A program made the position numbers and the translations under genes. From Anaerolineae bacterium (GTDB taxonomy: Bacteria; Chloroflexota; Anaerolineae; Aggregatilineales; Phototrophicaceae): DNA of 64,000 nt. The stretch lies in NCBI GenBank assembly GCA_022824365.1, contig JAJEAA010000018.1, positions 248,001 through 312,000 of the forward strand. The letters are read 5' to 3'. The notes under the pieces are model-generated. The model ran no database searches and had not been told where the DNA came from. It saw nothing but the letters and a program-made list of their open reading frames with translations. This document shows positions 37,666 to 46,972 of the stretch, piece by piece; the stretch's first letter is position 1, and each line of letters begins with the position of its first letter.

Positions 37666-39234
37666 TCAATCGCCCGCTCGCTTGAGCGCTGTCTCGCCGC
37701 TTTCAAGCAAGCGATCTTCTTCCGGCGTCCGCCCGAAGCTCGCCATTCCTTCCAGCGATCTTAGGAGAAAGCGGATGTGAACCAGCGGAATCGCGATTAA
37801 CATGCCGACCAGATGCACCAGCGCCCAGCCCAATCCGCGCCGCTCGCCAGTATACGCCGGGTCGTCTTCCAGCGGGATCGCTTCTTCAATATCTTGGTCG
37901 CGGCTCATACGGCGAAGCGCCAAACCGCCGATGACCAGCACCAGCAGGAATACTGCGCCGGAGATAAGGGGATAAGCATCGCCGCCCATGGCATCGCCCA
38001 CAACTATCGAAACAGCCGTCCAGGCGACGGCCAGCAGCGCCAACGGAATCATGACTTTCCAGCCGAACTGCATCAAGCGGTCATAGCGGATGCGCGGCAG
38101 GGTCGCCCGAATCCAGATCATGCCGCATAGCATCAGGACAACCTTGCCGATGAAAATAACCGGAGCCAGTATCGGCAAGCCATCCATCGGCCAGAGGTGG
38201 TAGCCGCCGAAAAATACCGCCGCCGCCACCAGGCTGACAGCGATCATGCCCAGGTATTCCGCCATCATAAACAGGGCGAATTTCATGCCGCTGTATTCGG
38301 TCATATAACCTTGGGTCAATTCCTGCTCGGCTTCGGTCAAATCAAAGGGGGCGCGGTTGGTCTCCGCCAAGAGCGCCAGAATTAGCACCGCCGCTGCTAG
38401 GGGGTTCTGGAAAACGAACCAATCCCAGATGTTTCGCTGCGCGTCGATGATATCGCCGATAGCCATACTGCCCACGATCATGACGGGCACGGCCAGCGCC
38501 AAGCCCATGCTGAGTTCGTAGCTAATCATCTGCGCCGATGCGCGCAAAGCCCCCAACATGGCGTATTTGTTGTCGCTGGACCAGCCAGCCAATACCACGC
38601 CATAAGTCGCGATGCTGGTAATCGCGATCACCCAAAGGATGCCCACATTAGAATCGACCAAACCTTGCGGCACTTGATACCAGACATCGCCGAGCGAGGG
38701 CGCGAACCAGGGTATCACCAGATCGGGTCCCATCGGTATAACCGCGGCGATCATAAGAATCGGAATCACTTTAATCATGGGCGCCAGGCGGAAAACCCAT
38801 TTGTCCGCGCCGGCCGGCATCAAGTCCTCTTTGAAAACGAGCTTGAGGCCGTCAGCCGCCGGCTGCATGAAACCCAGCGGACCAACACGATTCGGACCGA
38901 CGCGATGCTGCAAGAATGCCAGCAAACGTCGCTCCAGCAAGGTGGTATAGGCAAAGCCGGTGACAATGACAAAGGCGAAGCCAGCGGCAAATATAATCGG
39001 CCAGAGGGCCGAGCAACCGGCATCGTCTTCGCACTGAATCACATTTTGGATGCGCGCTTCCGGGTTTAGCAGCATGCCGATCGCGCCTTGACGCCCGTTG
39101 AGATTGCCGGCGTCATCAAAGCCGATCCAGGCAGCGATCGCGCCAAGATTGGCGAGAACCAGCGCCAGAACGACGACAAGGCCGATCAGAGCGACTATGA
39201 CTACGCCTATGCCGATCTTCACGTTACGGCTCAT
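37666..39234 (-). CDS. nuoH: NADH-quinone oxidoreductase subunit H, N- and C-terminally extended
   Basis: NuoH (522 residues; about 330-420 is usual) forms much of the quinone tunnel. The canonical core begins with the helix ending TTLLERRLLAFLQHRVGPNRVGP. It contains MQPAADGLKLVFKEDLMPAGADK, the charged loop LLAETNRAPFDLTEAEQELTQGYMTEYSGMKF and RATLPRIRYDRLMQFGWKVMIP. Before the core there is an extra hydrophobic helix (about residues 8-37) and a loop with CEDDAGC (Cys68, Cys74), which should lie outside. After the core come one or two more helices and a charged tail. The frame is intact. Confidence 0.95.
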   Translation of the reverse strand: MSRNVKIGIGVVIVALIGLVVVLALVLANLGAIAAWIGFDDAGNLNGRQGAIGMLLNPEARIQNVIQCEDDAGCSALWPIIFAAGFAFVIVTGFAYTTLLERRLLAFLQHRVGPNRVGPLGFMQPAADGLKLVFKEDLMPAGADKWVFRLAPMIKVIPILMIAAVIPMGPDLVIPWFAPSLGDVWYQVPQGLVDSNVGILWVIAITSIATYGVVLAGWSSDNKYAMLGALRASAQMISYELSMGLALAVPVMIVGSMAIGDIIDAQRNIWDWFVFQNPLAAAVLILALLAETNRAPFDLTEAEQELTQGYMTEYSGMKFALFMMAEYLGMIAVSLVAAAVFFGGYHLWPMDGLPILAPVIFIGKVVLMLCGMIWIRATLPRIRYDRLMQFGWKVMIPLALLAVAWTAVSIVVGDAMGGDAYPLISGAVFLLVLVIGGLALRRMSRDQDIEEAIPLEDDPAYTGERRGLGWALVHLVGMLIAIPLVHIRFLLRSLEGMASFGRTPEEDRLLESGETALKRAGD

Positions 39235-39252
39235 ACCTGTCTTCCTCTATTA

Positions 39253-41787
39253 TCAGTCCGCCGAAGCGACCGCTTCCGCCACCCGGCTGATTGTCCCGCT
39301 GCATATCGACAAGGGGGCAGCCGCGTCCGTCATATGTCGCGGAAGCGCCACGGCGCCAGCGGCTATCTCGTCGCTTATTGTCACCCGCGCGCGCACGACC
39401 GAACCTCCGGCTGAAATGTCGATGGCATCGCCCTGAACGACGCCAAGCGCCTGCGCGTCAGCCGGATGGACGATGGCGTAAGGCGCCAGAATCCGCGGCT
39501 CCAGCAACAAGGACGGGCGGAAATTACGCTGCCGATTATAAAGTCGTGTGATCGGCATGATCAATACTTCAGCGTCGGCAGCAGCCACATCGTCGCTCTC
39601 GTCCAGATTAACGGGCTTGAGGGTCTTGCCATCGTCGGCAACCGTCGGGATCTGAATGCCGACGCCGCCGGTATTCGTGTAAGCGGTGCCGCCATAATAC
39701 TGATCGCGGCCGCCGACATCGGGGAACTGCCGCTTGACTTGCGCCAGCGCTTTGTAGCGCATTCCCTCGAAGACATTCACATTCTTGCTGATTTCCAGCA
39801 TCACCGCCGCCGCGGATGGTTTGAGATGGCTCATGCCCATTTCTTGCCGGATGCTGCCGAAGAGCTTCCAGGCCGGCAGCGCCTGCCCGACAGGACCTTG
39901 AGCCAGGTAGAAGCGCTGTACGCGCCGTTCGCCATTGACGTAGCTGCCATCGCGCTCGGCGAAGGTCTGGAGCGGCAGAACAAAATCGGCAAATTCCGAA
40001 ATGCCGTCATCAAAGAAATTGGCGTAAATCACGGTTTCAACCTGGCTGAGCCAAGCGCGCGCGGCCGGATCGTCATCGAGCAACTCGGCTTGCGACACGA
40101 TCAACACTTTGGGCGGGCTGGCCGCGATATCCAGGCTGGCTTGGGGCCTGAAACCCAGATAATGCAGCCCCATGCCGTTTGCGCCCGGCAAGGGCGAGAG
40201 CAAGCCGCTATTCCGCCGGCCGGCATGACCGCTATCGATCAATAAGTTGCGGGCGGCTTGCGCCAGCGCCCGGCTGCCGGATAGGGTCAACCCGTCGGCG
40301 CCAGCAACGATCACAAGATTCTCCGCCGCGCTCAGGCGTTCCGCGATCTCCTTGTGCGACTTCTTGAGGTCGCGCATGACACCGACGGCTTCACCGGCGC
40401 CGTAGCGAATGGCGTCGCCTTCCACAACTCTGTCATTGCGCGCGCCTTGCAGGGCGAAATCTTCCAGCCGCGTATCGCGCGCGTTGGCGACGACCAGGTA
40501 GGCGCCACGATCCTGCGCCTGTTTCAAGCGCAGACGCCAAATCGGCACTTCCTCCTCCAGGTCACAGGCGATTACCAGTATGGCATCGCCTTTGCCCAAC
40601 TGACCCAGGTTCGCGCCGAAGCCTAGACCGACTTCGGCAACCGCTTCCGCGCCGCCATGCGTCGGGGGCCAAGCTCCCAACCGAGAACCGCCGAGCCCTT
40701 CCATCAGCCGACGCAATTCCCACAAGTCTTCGTTCGACATGCCGCTGCCGGCGATCGCGGCCACATCGCCGCCCGCGTCTCGCAAGATCTGGGCGATCTC
40801 AGAAACAGCGCTATCCCAGTTCGAGTCACGCAGAGCATCGCCTGTTCTGACCTGCGGCGCGCCCAGCCGATCCTCGCTACGCGTGAAATGGTGCCCGAAG
40901 CGGGTCTTGTCGCTGATCCAGATTTCGTTGACCAGTTCATTCTGCCGCGGCATCACTCGCTTAATAAGCGCCTTGCCGCCAAAGTCGCGATCCAGGCGCA
41001 TGCTTAACGTGATGTTCTCTCCGGCGGCGTCCCAGGGCGAGATGCTCGGCACGTCTGTCAGTTCCCAGGGCCGCGCGCCAAAGCGAAAATCCGCCGTGGT
41101 CAATGCGCCGACCGGGCATATATCGGTGGTGTTGCCGCTGAAATAGGTATCAAACCCCGGATCGGAATTGGTGATGATTTGCAGCCGCCGTCCACGTTCA
41201 TGGAAAGCCAGCACATCATCCCCGACTATCTCATCCTGGAAGCGAACACAGCGCGCGCATTGAATGCAGCGCTCTTGATCCAGAAAGATGAGGTCGCCGA
41301 GCGGATAATGTTTCTCCAATAATTGCTTGTCTTCAAAATACATTCTTGATGCTTGCGGACCGTGCCGCATCGTCAAGTTCTGCAGCGGACACTCGCCGCC
41401 CTTGTCACAAATGGGACAGTCCAACGGGTGGCTGCTGAGCAGGAACTCCAGCACATCGTTACGCGCGTCAATCACTTGCTGCGTATTCGTCTTGATATGC
41501 ATGCCATCGCTGACGGTCGTGGTGCAAGCCGTCTGCAATTTGGGGAAGTAGCGGATTTGTGGCGAGCCGTCGTCATTGAGCGCAATATCACCGGTGGCGC
41601 GATCTCTCGCCGGTGTGCCCAATTCCACCAGGCACATCCGGCACATGCCCACCGGGTCCATCTTGGGATGATAGCAGAAGACCGGGATGTCGTTGCCGGC
41701 GTGCCACTTCGCGGCATCCACCAGATTCGACCCGGCTGCTACTTCATAATCTGTCCCATCGATGTTGATCTTCACCGTATCGGACAT
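39253..41787 (-). CDS. nuoG: NADH-quinone oxidoreductase subunit G
   Basis: NuoG (844 residues) is the large Fe-S subunit of the peripheral arm. The N-terminal 2Fe-2S domain has VFCYHPKMDPVGMCRMCLVELG and a later Cys in LQTACTTTV. The His-ligated 4Fe-4S site is in SSHPLDCPICDKGGECPLQ, and further clusters are in RCIQCARCVRFQDEIVG and TTDICPVGALT. The long C-terminal part is a molybdopterin-oxidoreductase-like domain that has lost its cofactor, with GADGLTLSGSRAL. A C-terminal MopB-type barrel is also present. It starts after the small TPR gene and is followed by nuoH. Confidence 0.96.
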   Translation of the reverse strand: MSDTVKINIDGTDYEVAAGSNLVDAAKWHAGNDIPVFCYHPKMDPVGMCRMCLVELGTPARDRATGDIALNDDGSPQIRYFPKLQTACTTTVSDGMHIKTNTQQVIDARNDVLEFLLSSHPLDCPICDKGGECPLQNLTMRHGPQASRMYFEDKQLLEKHYPLGDLIFLDQERCIQCARCVRFQDEIVGDDVLAFHERGRRLQIITNSDPGFDTYFSGNTTDICPVGALTTADFRFGARPWELTDVPSISPWDAAGENITLSMRLDRDFGGKALIKRVMPRQNELVNEIWISDKTRFGHHFTRSEDRLGAPQVRTGDALRDSNWDSAVSEIAQILRDAGGDVAAIAGSGMSNEDLWELRRLMEGLGGSRLGAWPPTHGGAEAVAEVGLGFGANLGQLGKGDAILVIACDLEEEVPIWRLRLKQAQDRGAYLVVANARDTRLEDFALQGARNDRVVEGDAIRYGAGEAVGVMRDLKKSHKEIAERLSAAENLVIVAGADGLTLSGSRALAQAARNLLIDSGHAGRRNSGLLSPLPGANGMGLHYLGFRPQASLDIAASPPKVLIVSQAELLDDDPAARAWLSQVETVIYANFFDDGISEFADFVLPLQTFAERDGSYVNGERRVQRFYLAQGPVGQALPAWKLFGSIRQEMGMSHLKPSAAAVMLEISKNVNVFEGMRYKALAQVKRQFPDVGGRDQYYGGTAYTNTGGVGIQIPTVADDGKTLKPVNLDESDDVAAADAEVLIMPITRLYNRQRNFRPSLLLEPRILAPYAIVHPADAQALGVVQGDAIDISAGGSVVRARVTISDEIAAGAVALPRHMTDAAAPLSICSGTISRVAEAVASAD

Positions 41788-41828
41788 TCATGCCTCCACA
41801 TTACCATCTCGGCTACTCGACGCCAAAG

Positions 41829-42170
41829 TCAGAGGCGCCGCTGCGCCATTCTCAAGCCATGTAGCGCGCGGTCGCGCATCACTTGCTCTATGATGAGCCA
41901 GCCCTTGGCAGCGTCAAATTTCTCCGCCAGAGCAAGCGCCCCCTCAAAATCCGCTTTCGCCCGCTCGTACTCGCCACGCTCCAGATAAAGCTCGCCGCGC
42001 AAAACCACAGGCGTAATCGAGGCGGGCATTTCGTCAATGGCTGCGCTTACATCGCGGAGCCGGCGATAGAACTCGCGCTCGCGCTCCAAACGCGACCGGA
42101 AGACAGATCGAAGCAGTCGGCTCAAAACGCCAGGTCGGTTCGCGCTTCCGCGTTCAGTCAGATCTTGCAT
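41829..42170 (-). CDS. small TPR-like protein between nuoF and nuoG
   Basis: A 113-residue soluble, charged protein whose centre reads VVLRGELYLERGEYERAKADFEGALAL, a clear TPR unit, with a partial second unit after it. The N-terminus is basic (LLRSVFRSRLEREREFYRRLRD). Its ATG lies four bases after the nuoF stop, and nuoG begins 41 bases downstream, so it is certainly cotranscribed with complex I genes. It may be an assembly factor or an accessory subunit; no known function is recognised. Confidence 0.8.
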   Translation of the reverse strand: MQDLTERGSANRPGVLSRLLRSVFRSRLEREREFYRRLRDVSAAIDEMPASITPVVLRGELYLERGEYERAKADFEGALALAEKFDAAKGWLIIEQVMRDRALHGLRMAQRRL

Positions 42171-42173
42171 GCC

Positions 42174-43430
42174 TCAGCCCTGCGCCTGCACATGCTGCGC
42201 AAAATCATCGGGAAAGTGACGGATCGTATGGATGATTGGGTTAGCGGCGAAATCGCCCAAGGCACAGAGCGTCGTGCCAGCCATATTCTCCGCCACATCG
42301 GCGATGCGTTTGACATCATCCGGCGAACCGCGGCCGTCCAATATGCGATCAATCACTTTATCCAGCCAGTAGGTCCCTTCACGGCAAGGCGTACATTTGC
42401 CGCAGCTCTCGTGCTTGAAGAACTTGGTCACTTTGGACGCGACCCAGGTCATATCCACGGTCTCGTCCATAATGATGATGGAGGCCGAGCCGATGATTGT
42501 CCCGATTTTTTCGGCGTCTTCATAGCTCATCGGCGTATCCAGCACTTCGTCGGTCAAGGGCACGATGGGGCCCGACCCGCCGGATGGCAGCATCGCTTTG
42601 AAAGGGCGGTCTTCATGCAGCGGTCCGCCGGCATGTTCGTAAAGCAATTCGCGGAATGTTGTGCCCATCGACAACTCATAATTGCCCGGTTTCTTCACGT
42701 GACCGCTGACACAATAGATTTTGTTGCCGGCGCTCTGCTCCGTGCCGATAGCCTTGAAAGCCTCAGCGCCGTCAGTGAGAATGAAGGGTACATTGGCCAA
42801 GGTCTCGACATTGTTGACGACGGTCGCTTCCTTGTACAAGCCGCCGCCCTTCTGCGCCGGAAAGGGCGGTCGCACGCGCGGTTGCCCCAGGTAGCCTTCC
42901 AAGCTGTTGAGAAGCGCGCTCTCTTCGCCGCAGATATAAGCGCCGGCGCCGAGATGCGTATAAACTTCGCAATCGTAGCCCGAGCCCATGATATTCTTGC
43001 CGACATAACCCTTTTCGCGCAGCGCTTCAATACAGGCATCCAGTTGGTCGCCAATATCCCAGAACTCGCCGCGCAAGTAAATGTAAACCGCCTTCGCCTG
43101 AATCGCGTAAGCGCAGATCAGAGAGCCCTCGATGAGCTGATAGGGATTCTCCTCCATGATCTCGCGATCTTTGAAGGTGCCGGTTTCGCTCTCGTCCGCG
43201 TTGACGGTGACATATTTGATCGGCTCGTGCTGCGGTATAAAGCTCCACTTCACGCCTGTGGGAAAACCCGCGCCGCCCCGGCCGCGCAAGCCAGAGGCTT
43301 TTACGATGTCTATGACTTCAGACGGTTTCAGCGCCAGAGACTTCTTAAGACCAGCGAAGCCGCCATGCGCCTCGTATACATCAAGCTGCTTGATATTGGC
43401 AATTTCGCGTCCGCGCAAGAGAATGTGCAT
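42174..43430 (-). CDS. nuoF: NADH-quinone oxidoreductase subunit F (NADH-binding)
   Basis: NuoF (418 residues) binds NADH, FMN and cluster N3, the electron entry point of complex I. The ATG at 43430 (MHILLRGREIANIKQLDVY) has AAGGGG upstream; the longer frame to 43520 overlaps nuoE and is not supported. The NADH/FMN loop is SGLRGRGGAGFPTGVKW, and a second binding segment is GAGAYICGEESALLNSLEG. The 4Fe-4S site is ESCGKCTPCREG plus a later Cys in GTTLCALGDFAANP. It follows nuoE by 47 bases. Confidence 0.96.
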   Translation of the reverse strand: MHILLRGREIANIKQLDVYEAHGGFAGLKKSLALKPSEVIDIVKASGLRGRGGAGFPTGVKWSFIPQHEPIKYVTVNADESETGTFKDREIMEENPYQLIEGSLICAYAIQAKAVYIYLRGEFWDIGDQLDACIEALREKGYVGKNIMGSGYDCEVYTHLGAGAYICGEESALLNSLEGYLGQPRVRPPFPAQKGGGLYKEATVVNNVETLANVPFILTDGAEAFKAIGTEQSAGNKIYCVSGHVKKPGNYELSMGTTFRELLYEHAGGPLHEDRPFKAMLPSGGSGPIVPLTDEVLDTPMSYEDAEKIGTIIGSASIIIMDETVDMTWVASKVTKFFKHESCGKCTPCREGTYWLDKVIDRILDGRGSPDDVKRIADVAENMAGTTLCALGDFAANPIIHTIRHFPDDFAQHVQAQG

Positions 43431-43477
43431 AATCCCCTTCAGTTCCGTAACCCTCGTCCAAGCGGCGCAACGCCGGC

Positions 43478-43984
43478 TTAACGATGCCCGTTTGAGGCGC
43501 CCGCCGCTTCCTGCCGCCATTTCGACAGCAGGTCGCGCATTTTGTCTTGATCGAGATTCTCAACATAATGAAAGTTGCATTGCAGCATCGGCGCTTTATC
43601 ACAAGCGGCCAGGCACATCACATGTTCAACCGTGAACATGCCATCCGCGCTCGTCCCGCCTTCTTCGACTTGCAACTCTTCTTTAAGCCAGGCGTGAAAT
43701 TCATCCGCGCCTTTTAGGGCGCAGGGCAAATCGGTGCAAACTTGCAGCCAATACTTGCCCTTCGGCTTTTCTGAATACATCGTATAAAAGCCGGCGATCG
43801 ACTTGACTTGCGTCGGATCCAGATTAAGGATCTGCGCGACTTCCTTAATGCCTTCGGGATTCACCCAACCGTATTCTTCCTGCGCGATATACAGCAGGGG
43901 CATGACCGCCGAGCGCTTCGTCTCGTATTTCGCCAGATGATGATTGATGCGCTCTTCGTATTTCGGATTGCCGATTATCGCCAT
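43478..43984 (-). CDS. nuoE: NADH-quinone oxidoreductase subunit E (2Fe-2S)
   Basis: NuoE (168 residues) carries the thioredoxin-like 2Fe-2S cluster N1a beside the FMN. The four ligands are in QVCTDLPCALKG and VMCLAACDKAPM. The N-terminal helical part has RSAVMPLLYIAQEEYGWV, and IAGFYTMYSEKPKGKYW is also a family mark. It is followed by nuoF and separated from nuoD by 90 bases that contain a perfect hairpin. Confidence 0.96.
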   Translation of the reverse strand: MAIIGNPKYEERINHHLAKYETKRSAVMPLLYIAQEEYGWVNPEGIKEVAQILNLDPTQVKSIAGFYTMYSEKPKGKYWLQVCTDLPCALKGADEFHAWLKEELQVEEGGTSADGMFTVEHVMCLAACDKAPMLQCNFHYVENLDQDKMRDLLSKWRQEAAGASNGHR

Positions 43985-44004
43985 TCCTACGTTCCTTCAT
44001 AAAC

Positions 44005-44031
44005 GGATTCCCTGCCCTTCAGCGGGAATCC
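44005..44031. repeat. perfect hairpin in the nuoD-nuoE gap
   Basis: GGATTCCC (44005-44012) and GGGAATCC (44024-44031) are exact inverted copies around an 11-base loop. In the nuo transcript this lies between nuoD and nuoE. No U-run follows on the minus strand, so it is more likely a processing or stability hairpin, or an intergenic palindrome, than a terminator. Confidence 0.5.
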
Positions 44032-44074
44032 ATCATTCAGCCCAAGATCTGAACCGCCAACATCCGCTTAATGC

Positions 44075-45343
44075 TTATCTATCGCAATCGCCCAAAACAA
44101 TATCAACGCTGCCGATGATCGCCACCATATCAGCCAATAAGTATCCTTTCGCCATCACTGGCAACGCGCTGATGTGGATGAAGGATGGCGTCTTGAAATG
44201 GACGCGCCGCGGTTTGTTCGCGCCGGCGCCGTGAATGTAACAGCCGATTTCGCCGCGGGGGCTCTCGATAGCGTTATAGATTTCCTCATCGGGGGCGTCA
44301 TAACCGTAAGTCCAAAGCTTGAAGTGGTGGATCACCGCCTCCATGCTCTGCCCCAACTCGCTGCGCAAGGGCGGGCAATACTTGCGATTTTCCGAGCGAT
44401 AGGGTCCCTTGACTGTTTCAAGCCGCGCCACCGCTTGATTCAAGATCTTCATGCTTTCGCGGAATTCATGGATGCGAATCAGGTAGCGATCATAAACATC
44501 GCCATGTTCGCCCAGCGGCACATTGAAATCGTATGTCTCATAACCCGAGTAAGGCTGCGCTTTGCGTAAATCCCAGTTTACGCCGCTGCCCCGCAAGGCC
44601 GGTCCGGTCAAGCCATAGGCGAGAGCGACATCCGGCTCGATAACGCCGACGCCTTGCGCCCGGTCTTTCCAAATCGGATTCTGCGTCAATAACGCTTCGT
44701 AGTCATCAACTTTCGCCGGGAAATCATTCAAGAATTGTTTGATCGTCGGCAAGAAGTCGTCCGGCACATCGCGCCAGACGCCACCTGGTCGAATATAGCT
44801 GCTCATCATGCGCTGGCCCGAGAGCATCTCGAACATGCCAAGGATGCGCTCGCGTTCGCGGAAAGCGTAAAGCAAGACGCTCATCGCGCCCATGTCAATG
44901 GCGTGTGTGCCCAGCCATACCAGGTGACTGGCGCAGCGAGCCAGCTCGAGGCAGACCACGCGAATTACCTGCCCCCGCTCCGGCACATCCAAATCCAGCA
45001 GCTTTTCCACCGCCGCCGCATAAGCCATATTGTTCGACATCGGCGAAAGGTAGTCCATGCGGTCCGTCAGCGGCAGCGCTTTCTCGTAGCTTTTGTCCTC
45101 AATCGATTTCTCGATGCCGGTATGGAGGAAGCCGATATCGGGCAAGCAGGAGACAATTTGCTCGCCGTCCAACTCCAGCAGCAGGCGAAGCACACCGTGA
45201 GTGCTCGGGTGATGCGGTCCCATATTGAGCAACATCGTCTCGCCGGTGATCGCGCGTTCGGACACCAGCCCGCGCAACTGATCGAGGCTGCCCTCCCAGC
45301 GGCGCTGCTCTTCTATGGATTGTGGCGCTGTTGCAACTGCCAT
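44075..45343 (-). CDS. nuoD: NADH-quinone oxidoreductase subunit D
   Basis: NuoD (422 residues, 49 kDa-type subunit) forms the quinone site with NuoB and NuoH. The sequence has LLNMGPHHPSTHGVLRLLLE with the quinone-site His, DIGFLHTGIEKSIE, LTDRMDYLSPMSNNMAYA and GYDAPDEEIYNAIESPRGE. The C-terminus ends with SVDIVLGDCDR, the classical end of the family. It follows nuoC by 14 bases. The NuoC and NuoD functions are separate genes here, not fused. Confidence 0.97.
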   Translation of the reverse strand: MAVATAPQSIEEQRRWEGSLDQLRGLVSERAITGETMLLNMGPHHPSTHGVLRLLLELDGEQIVSCLPDIGFLHTGIEKSIEDKSYEKALPLTDRMDYLSPMSNNMAYAAAVEKLLDLDVPERGQVIRVVCLELARCASHLVWLGTHAIDMGAMSVLLYAFRERERILGMFEMLSGQRMMSSYIRPGGVWRDVPDDFLPTIKQFLNDFPAKVDDYEALLTQNPIWKDRAQGVGVIEPDVALAYGLTGPALRGSGVNWDLRKAQPYSGYETYDFNVPLGEHGDVYDRYLIRIHEFRESMKILNQAVARLETVKGPYRSENRKYCPPLRSELGQSMEAVIHHFKLWTYGYDAPDEEIYNAIESPRGEIGCYIHGAGANKPRRVHFKTPSFIHISALPVMAKGYLLADMVAIIGSVDIVLGDCDR

Positions 45344-45357
45344 ATCGACCCCGAAAT

Positions 45358-45927
45358 CTAATCTGTGGCGAAGGGCTTGTGCTTGCGGATTTCCGCCTCG
45401 TTAAAAGAAAAGGCGACCGTTTCTTTGCCCAGCGGATAATCGCGCCGGTGCGGATGGCCGTACCAGTTGTCCGGCATCAAGAGCCGGCGTTGATCAGGGT
45501 GCCCTTCAAAGACGATTCCCATCATGTCCGCGATTTCACGCTCGAGCCAATTCGCCGACGGAAAGACCACCGTCGCCGTAGGCAGCCGCGGATCTTCTTC
45601 CTCCGCAAAAACCTTCACCCGCAAGCGGCGATTGTAAAGCATCGACAGAAGATGATATGAGACCGCAAAACGCTCGGGCCGATAATCGCCTGCATCGCCA
45701 GCAAAAAGCTCGCCATAATCGTTGGGATAATAATCGACCGCGCTCACATCCGAGAGCATATTGTAGACAAGCCCGGAACCAGCGCGCAGGAAATCCAGCA
45801 CATCGGTCGAGCGCGCCGCCTCGACAACAACGGTTGTTTCGCCGCGGAATTCCTTGACAAAGAGAATCGCCTCGCCGAAGGATTCGCGTAATACATCAAC
45901 CGGGTTGCGCGCCGCCGGTATTTCCAT
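45358..45927 (-). CDS. nuoC: NADH-quinone oxidoreductase subunit C
   Basis: NuoC (189 residues, 30 kDa-type subunit) belongs to the quinone-reducing module. It contains NMLSDVSAVDYYPND near the middle and the strong signature NWLEREIADMMGIVFEGHPDQRRLLMP toward the end, then RRDYPLGKE. It lies between nuoB and nuoD in the operon. Length is normal. Confidence 0.96.
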   Translation of the reverse strand: MEIPAARNPVDVLRESFGEAILFVKEFRGETTVVVEAARSTDVLDFLRAGSGLVYNMLSDVSAVDYYPNDYGELFAGDAGDYRPERFAVSYHLLSMLYNRRLRVKVFAEEEDPRLPTATVVFPSANWLEREIADMMGIVFEGHPDQRRLLMPDNWYGHPHRRDYPLGKETVAFSFNEAEIRKHKPFATD

Positions 45928-45970
45928 ACTCTCGCTTACCTCGTTGCCCCTATTCTCGGTCAGTCCAATC

Positions 45971-46453
45971 TTAAGCCCAATCGGCGATGCGTTCGCTCTT
46001 GACCTTTTCGTGCAGCGTCAAGATGCCGTGCAGCAATTGTTCCGGGCGTGGCGGACAACCGGCGATATAGACATCCACCGGGATGATCTCGTCAACCCCT
46101 TGCACAATGGCGTAGTTGTTGTAAACGCCGCCGCAAGAAGCGCAATCGCCCATCGAAATAACCCATTTCGGTTCCGCCATTTGGTCGTAAAGCTGCCGCA
46201 CGACCGGCGCCATTTTGCGCGTCAGGCGGCCCGATACAATCAGCAGATCCGCTTGACGCGGGGTCGCGCGATTCAACTCCATGCCGAAACGCGAAAGATC
46301 GTAACTCGAGGCTTGCGAACTCATGTATTCAATGGCGCAGCAGGCCAATCCAAATAGCAGGGGCCACATCGCGCCGGTTCGGCCCCAATTCACAGCCTGT
46401 TCCAAGGTGGTGGTGACAACACCCAAATTGCCCAGCTTTGAGCTTACTCCCAT
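45971..46453 (-). CDS. nuoB: NADH-quinone oxidoreductase subunit B (cluster N2)
   Basis: NuoB (160 residues) holds cluster N2, the last Fe-S centre before quinone. The ligands are the adjacent Cys pair in [13 protein letters not shown], the Cys in [11 protein letters not shown] and the Cys in [15 protein letters not shown]. The ATG at 46453 overlaps the end of nuoA by ten bases and has AAAGGTGG upstream. The frame extends to 46564 but that part lies inside nuoA and is not family-like. Confidence 0.96.
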   Translation of the reverse strand: MGVSSKLGNLGVVTTTLEQAVNWGRTGAMWPLLFGLACCAIEYMSSQASSYDLSRFGMELNRATPRQADLLIVSGRLTRKMAPVVRQLYDQMAEPKWVISMGDCASCGGVYNNYAIVQGVDEIIPVDVYIAGCPPRPEQLLHGILTLHEKVKSERIADWA

Positions 46454-46806
46454 TCCAAACCACCTTTCTTCCACTCGTAGACGAAGCCTACGATCAGAAT
46501 CACCGTGAAGACCGCCATGACCGCCAAGCCATAAACACCCAGGTCGCGCATGGATACCGCCCACGGCAAAAAGAAAATGACCTCAATATCGAAGATGATG
46601 AACAGGACGGCGACCAGGTAGAACTTGACCGGCAAACGGCGCGTCGCTGGACCAATCGGCTTCATGCCGCTCTCGTAGGGCACCGACTTGCGATAAGTTG
46701 GCCGCTGCGGACCCATCACTCGCGAGATGTTGGCGATGATAAGCGCGAGAATAGACGCTATGACAAGCAGCGCGGTGACGGGACCGAATTCCAGGATGGT
46801 CGACAT
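46444..46806 (-). CDS. nuoA: NADH-quinone oxidoreductase subunit A
   Basis: NuoA (120 residues) is a three-helix subunit that helps join the peripheral and membrane arms. The conserved loop [38 protein letters not shown] contains the essential Glu and Asp residues of the family. It is the first gene of the 15-gene complex I operon, which runs from here leftward to 29594. A promoter is proposed at 46853-46881. Confidence 0.96.
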   Translation of the reverse strand: MSTILEFGPVTALLVIASILALIIANISRVMGPQRPTYRKSVPYESGMKPIGPATRRLPVKFYLVAVLFIIFDIEVIFFLPWAVSMRDLGVYGLAVMAVFTVILIVGFVYEWKKGGLEWE

Positions 46807-46852
46807 CTGTTCTCAACCATTTGTGCTTTTTGTAACAATCCAAGCTGTAGTG

Positions 46853-46881
46853 AGACTAGCACACTATTTTGGCAAAATCAA
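46853..46881 (-). promoter_or_regulatory. putative promoter of the nuo operon
   Basis: On the minus strand TTGATT (46876-46881) and TAGTCT (46853-46858) have a 17-base spacer, leaving a leader of about 40 bases before nuoA. Directly upstream of the -35 box is the 10-base palindrome GCAAGCTTGC (46882-46891), which also occurs at the rpoB promoter. Confidence 0.45.
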
Positions 46882-46972
46882 GCAAGCTTGCGCTTGGTTT
46901 TCCGTAAATCTGACATTAAAGGAGCATTGCGCTTGGAACGCCGCATTGAACTCTCGAAGTTGGAAAAGCGAA

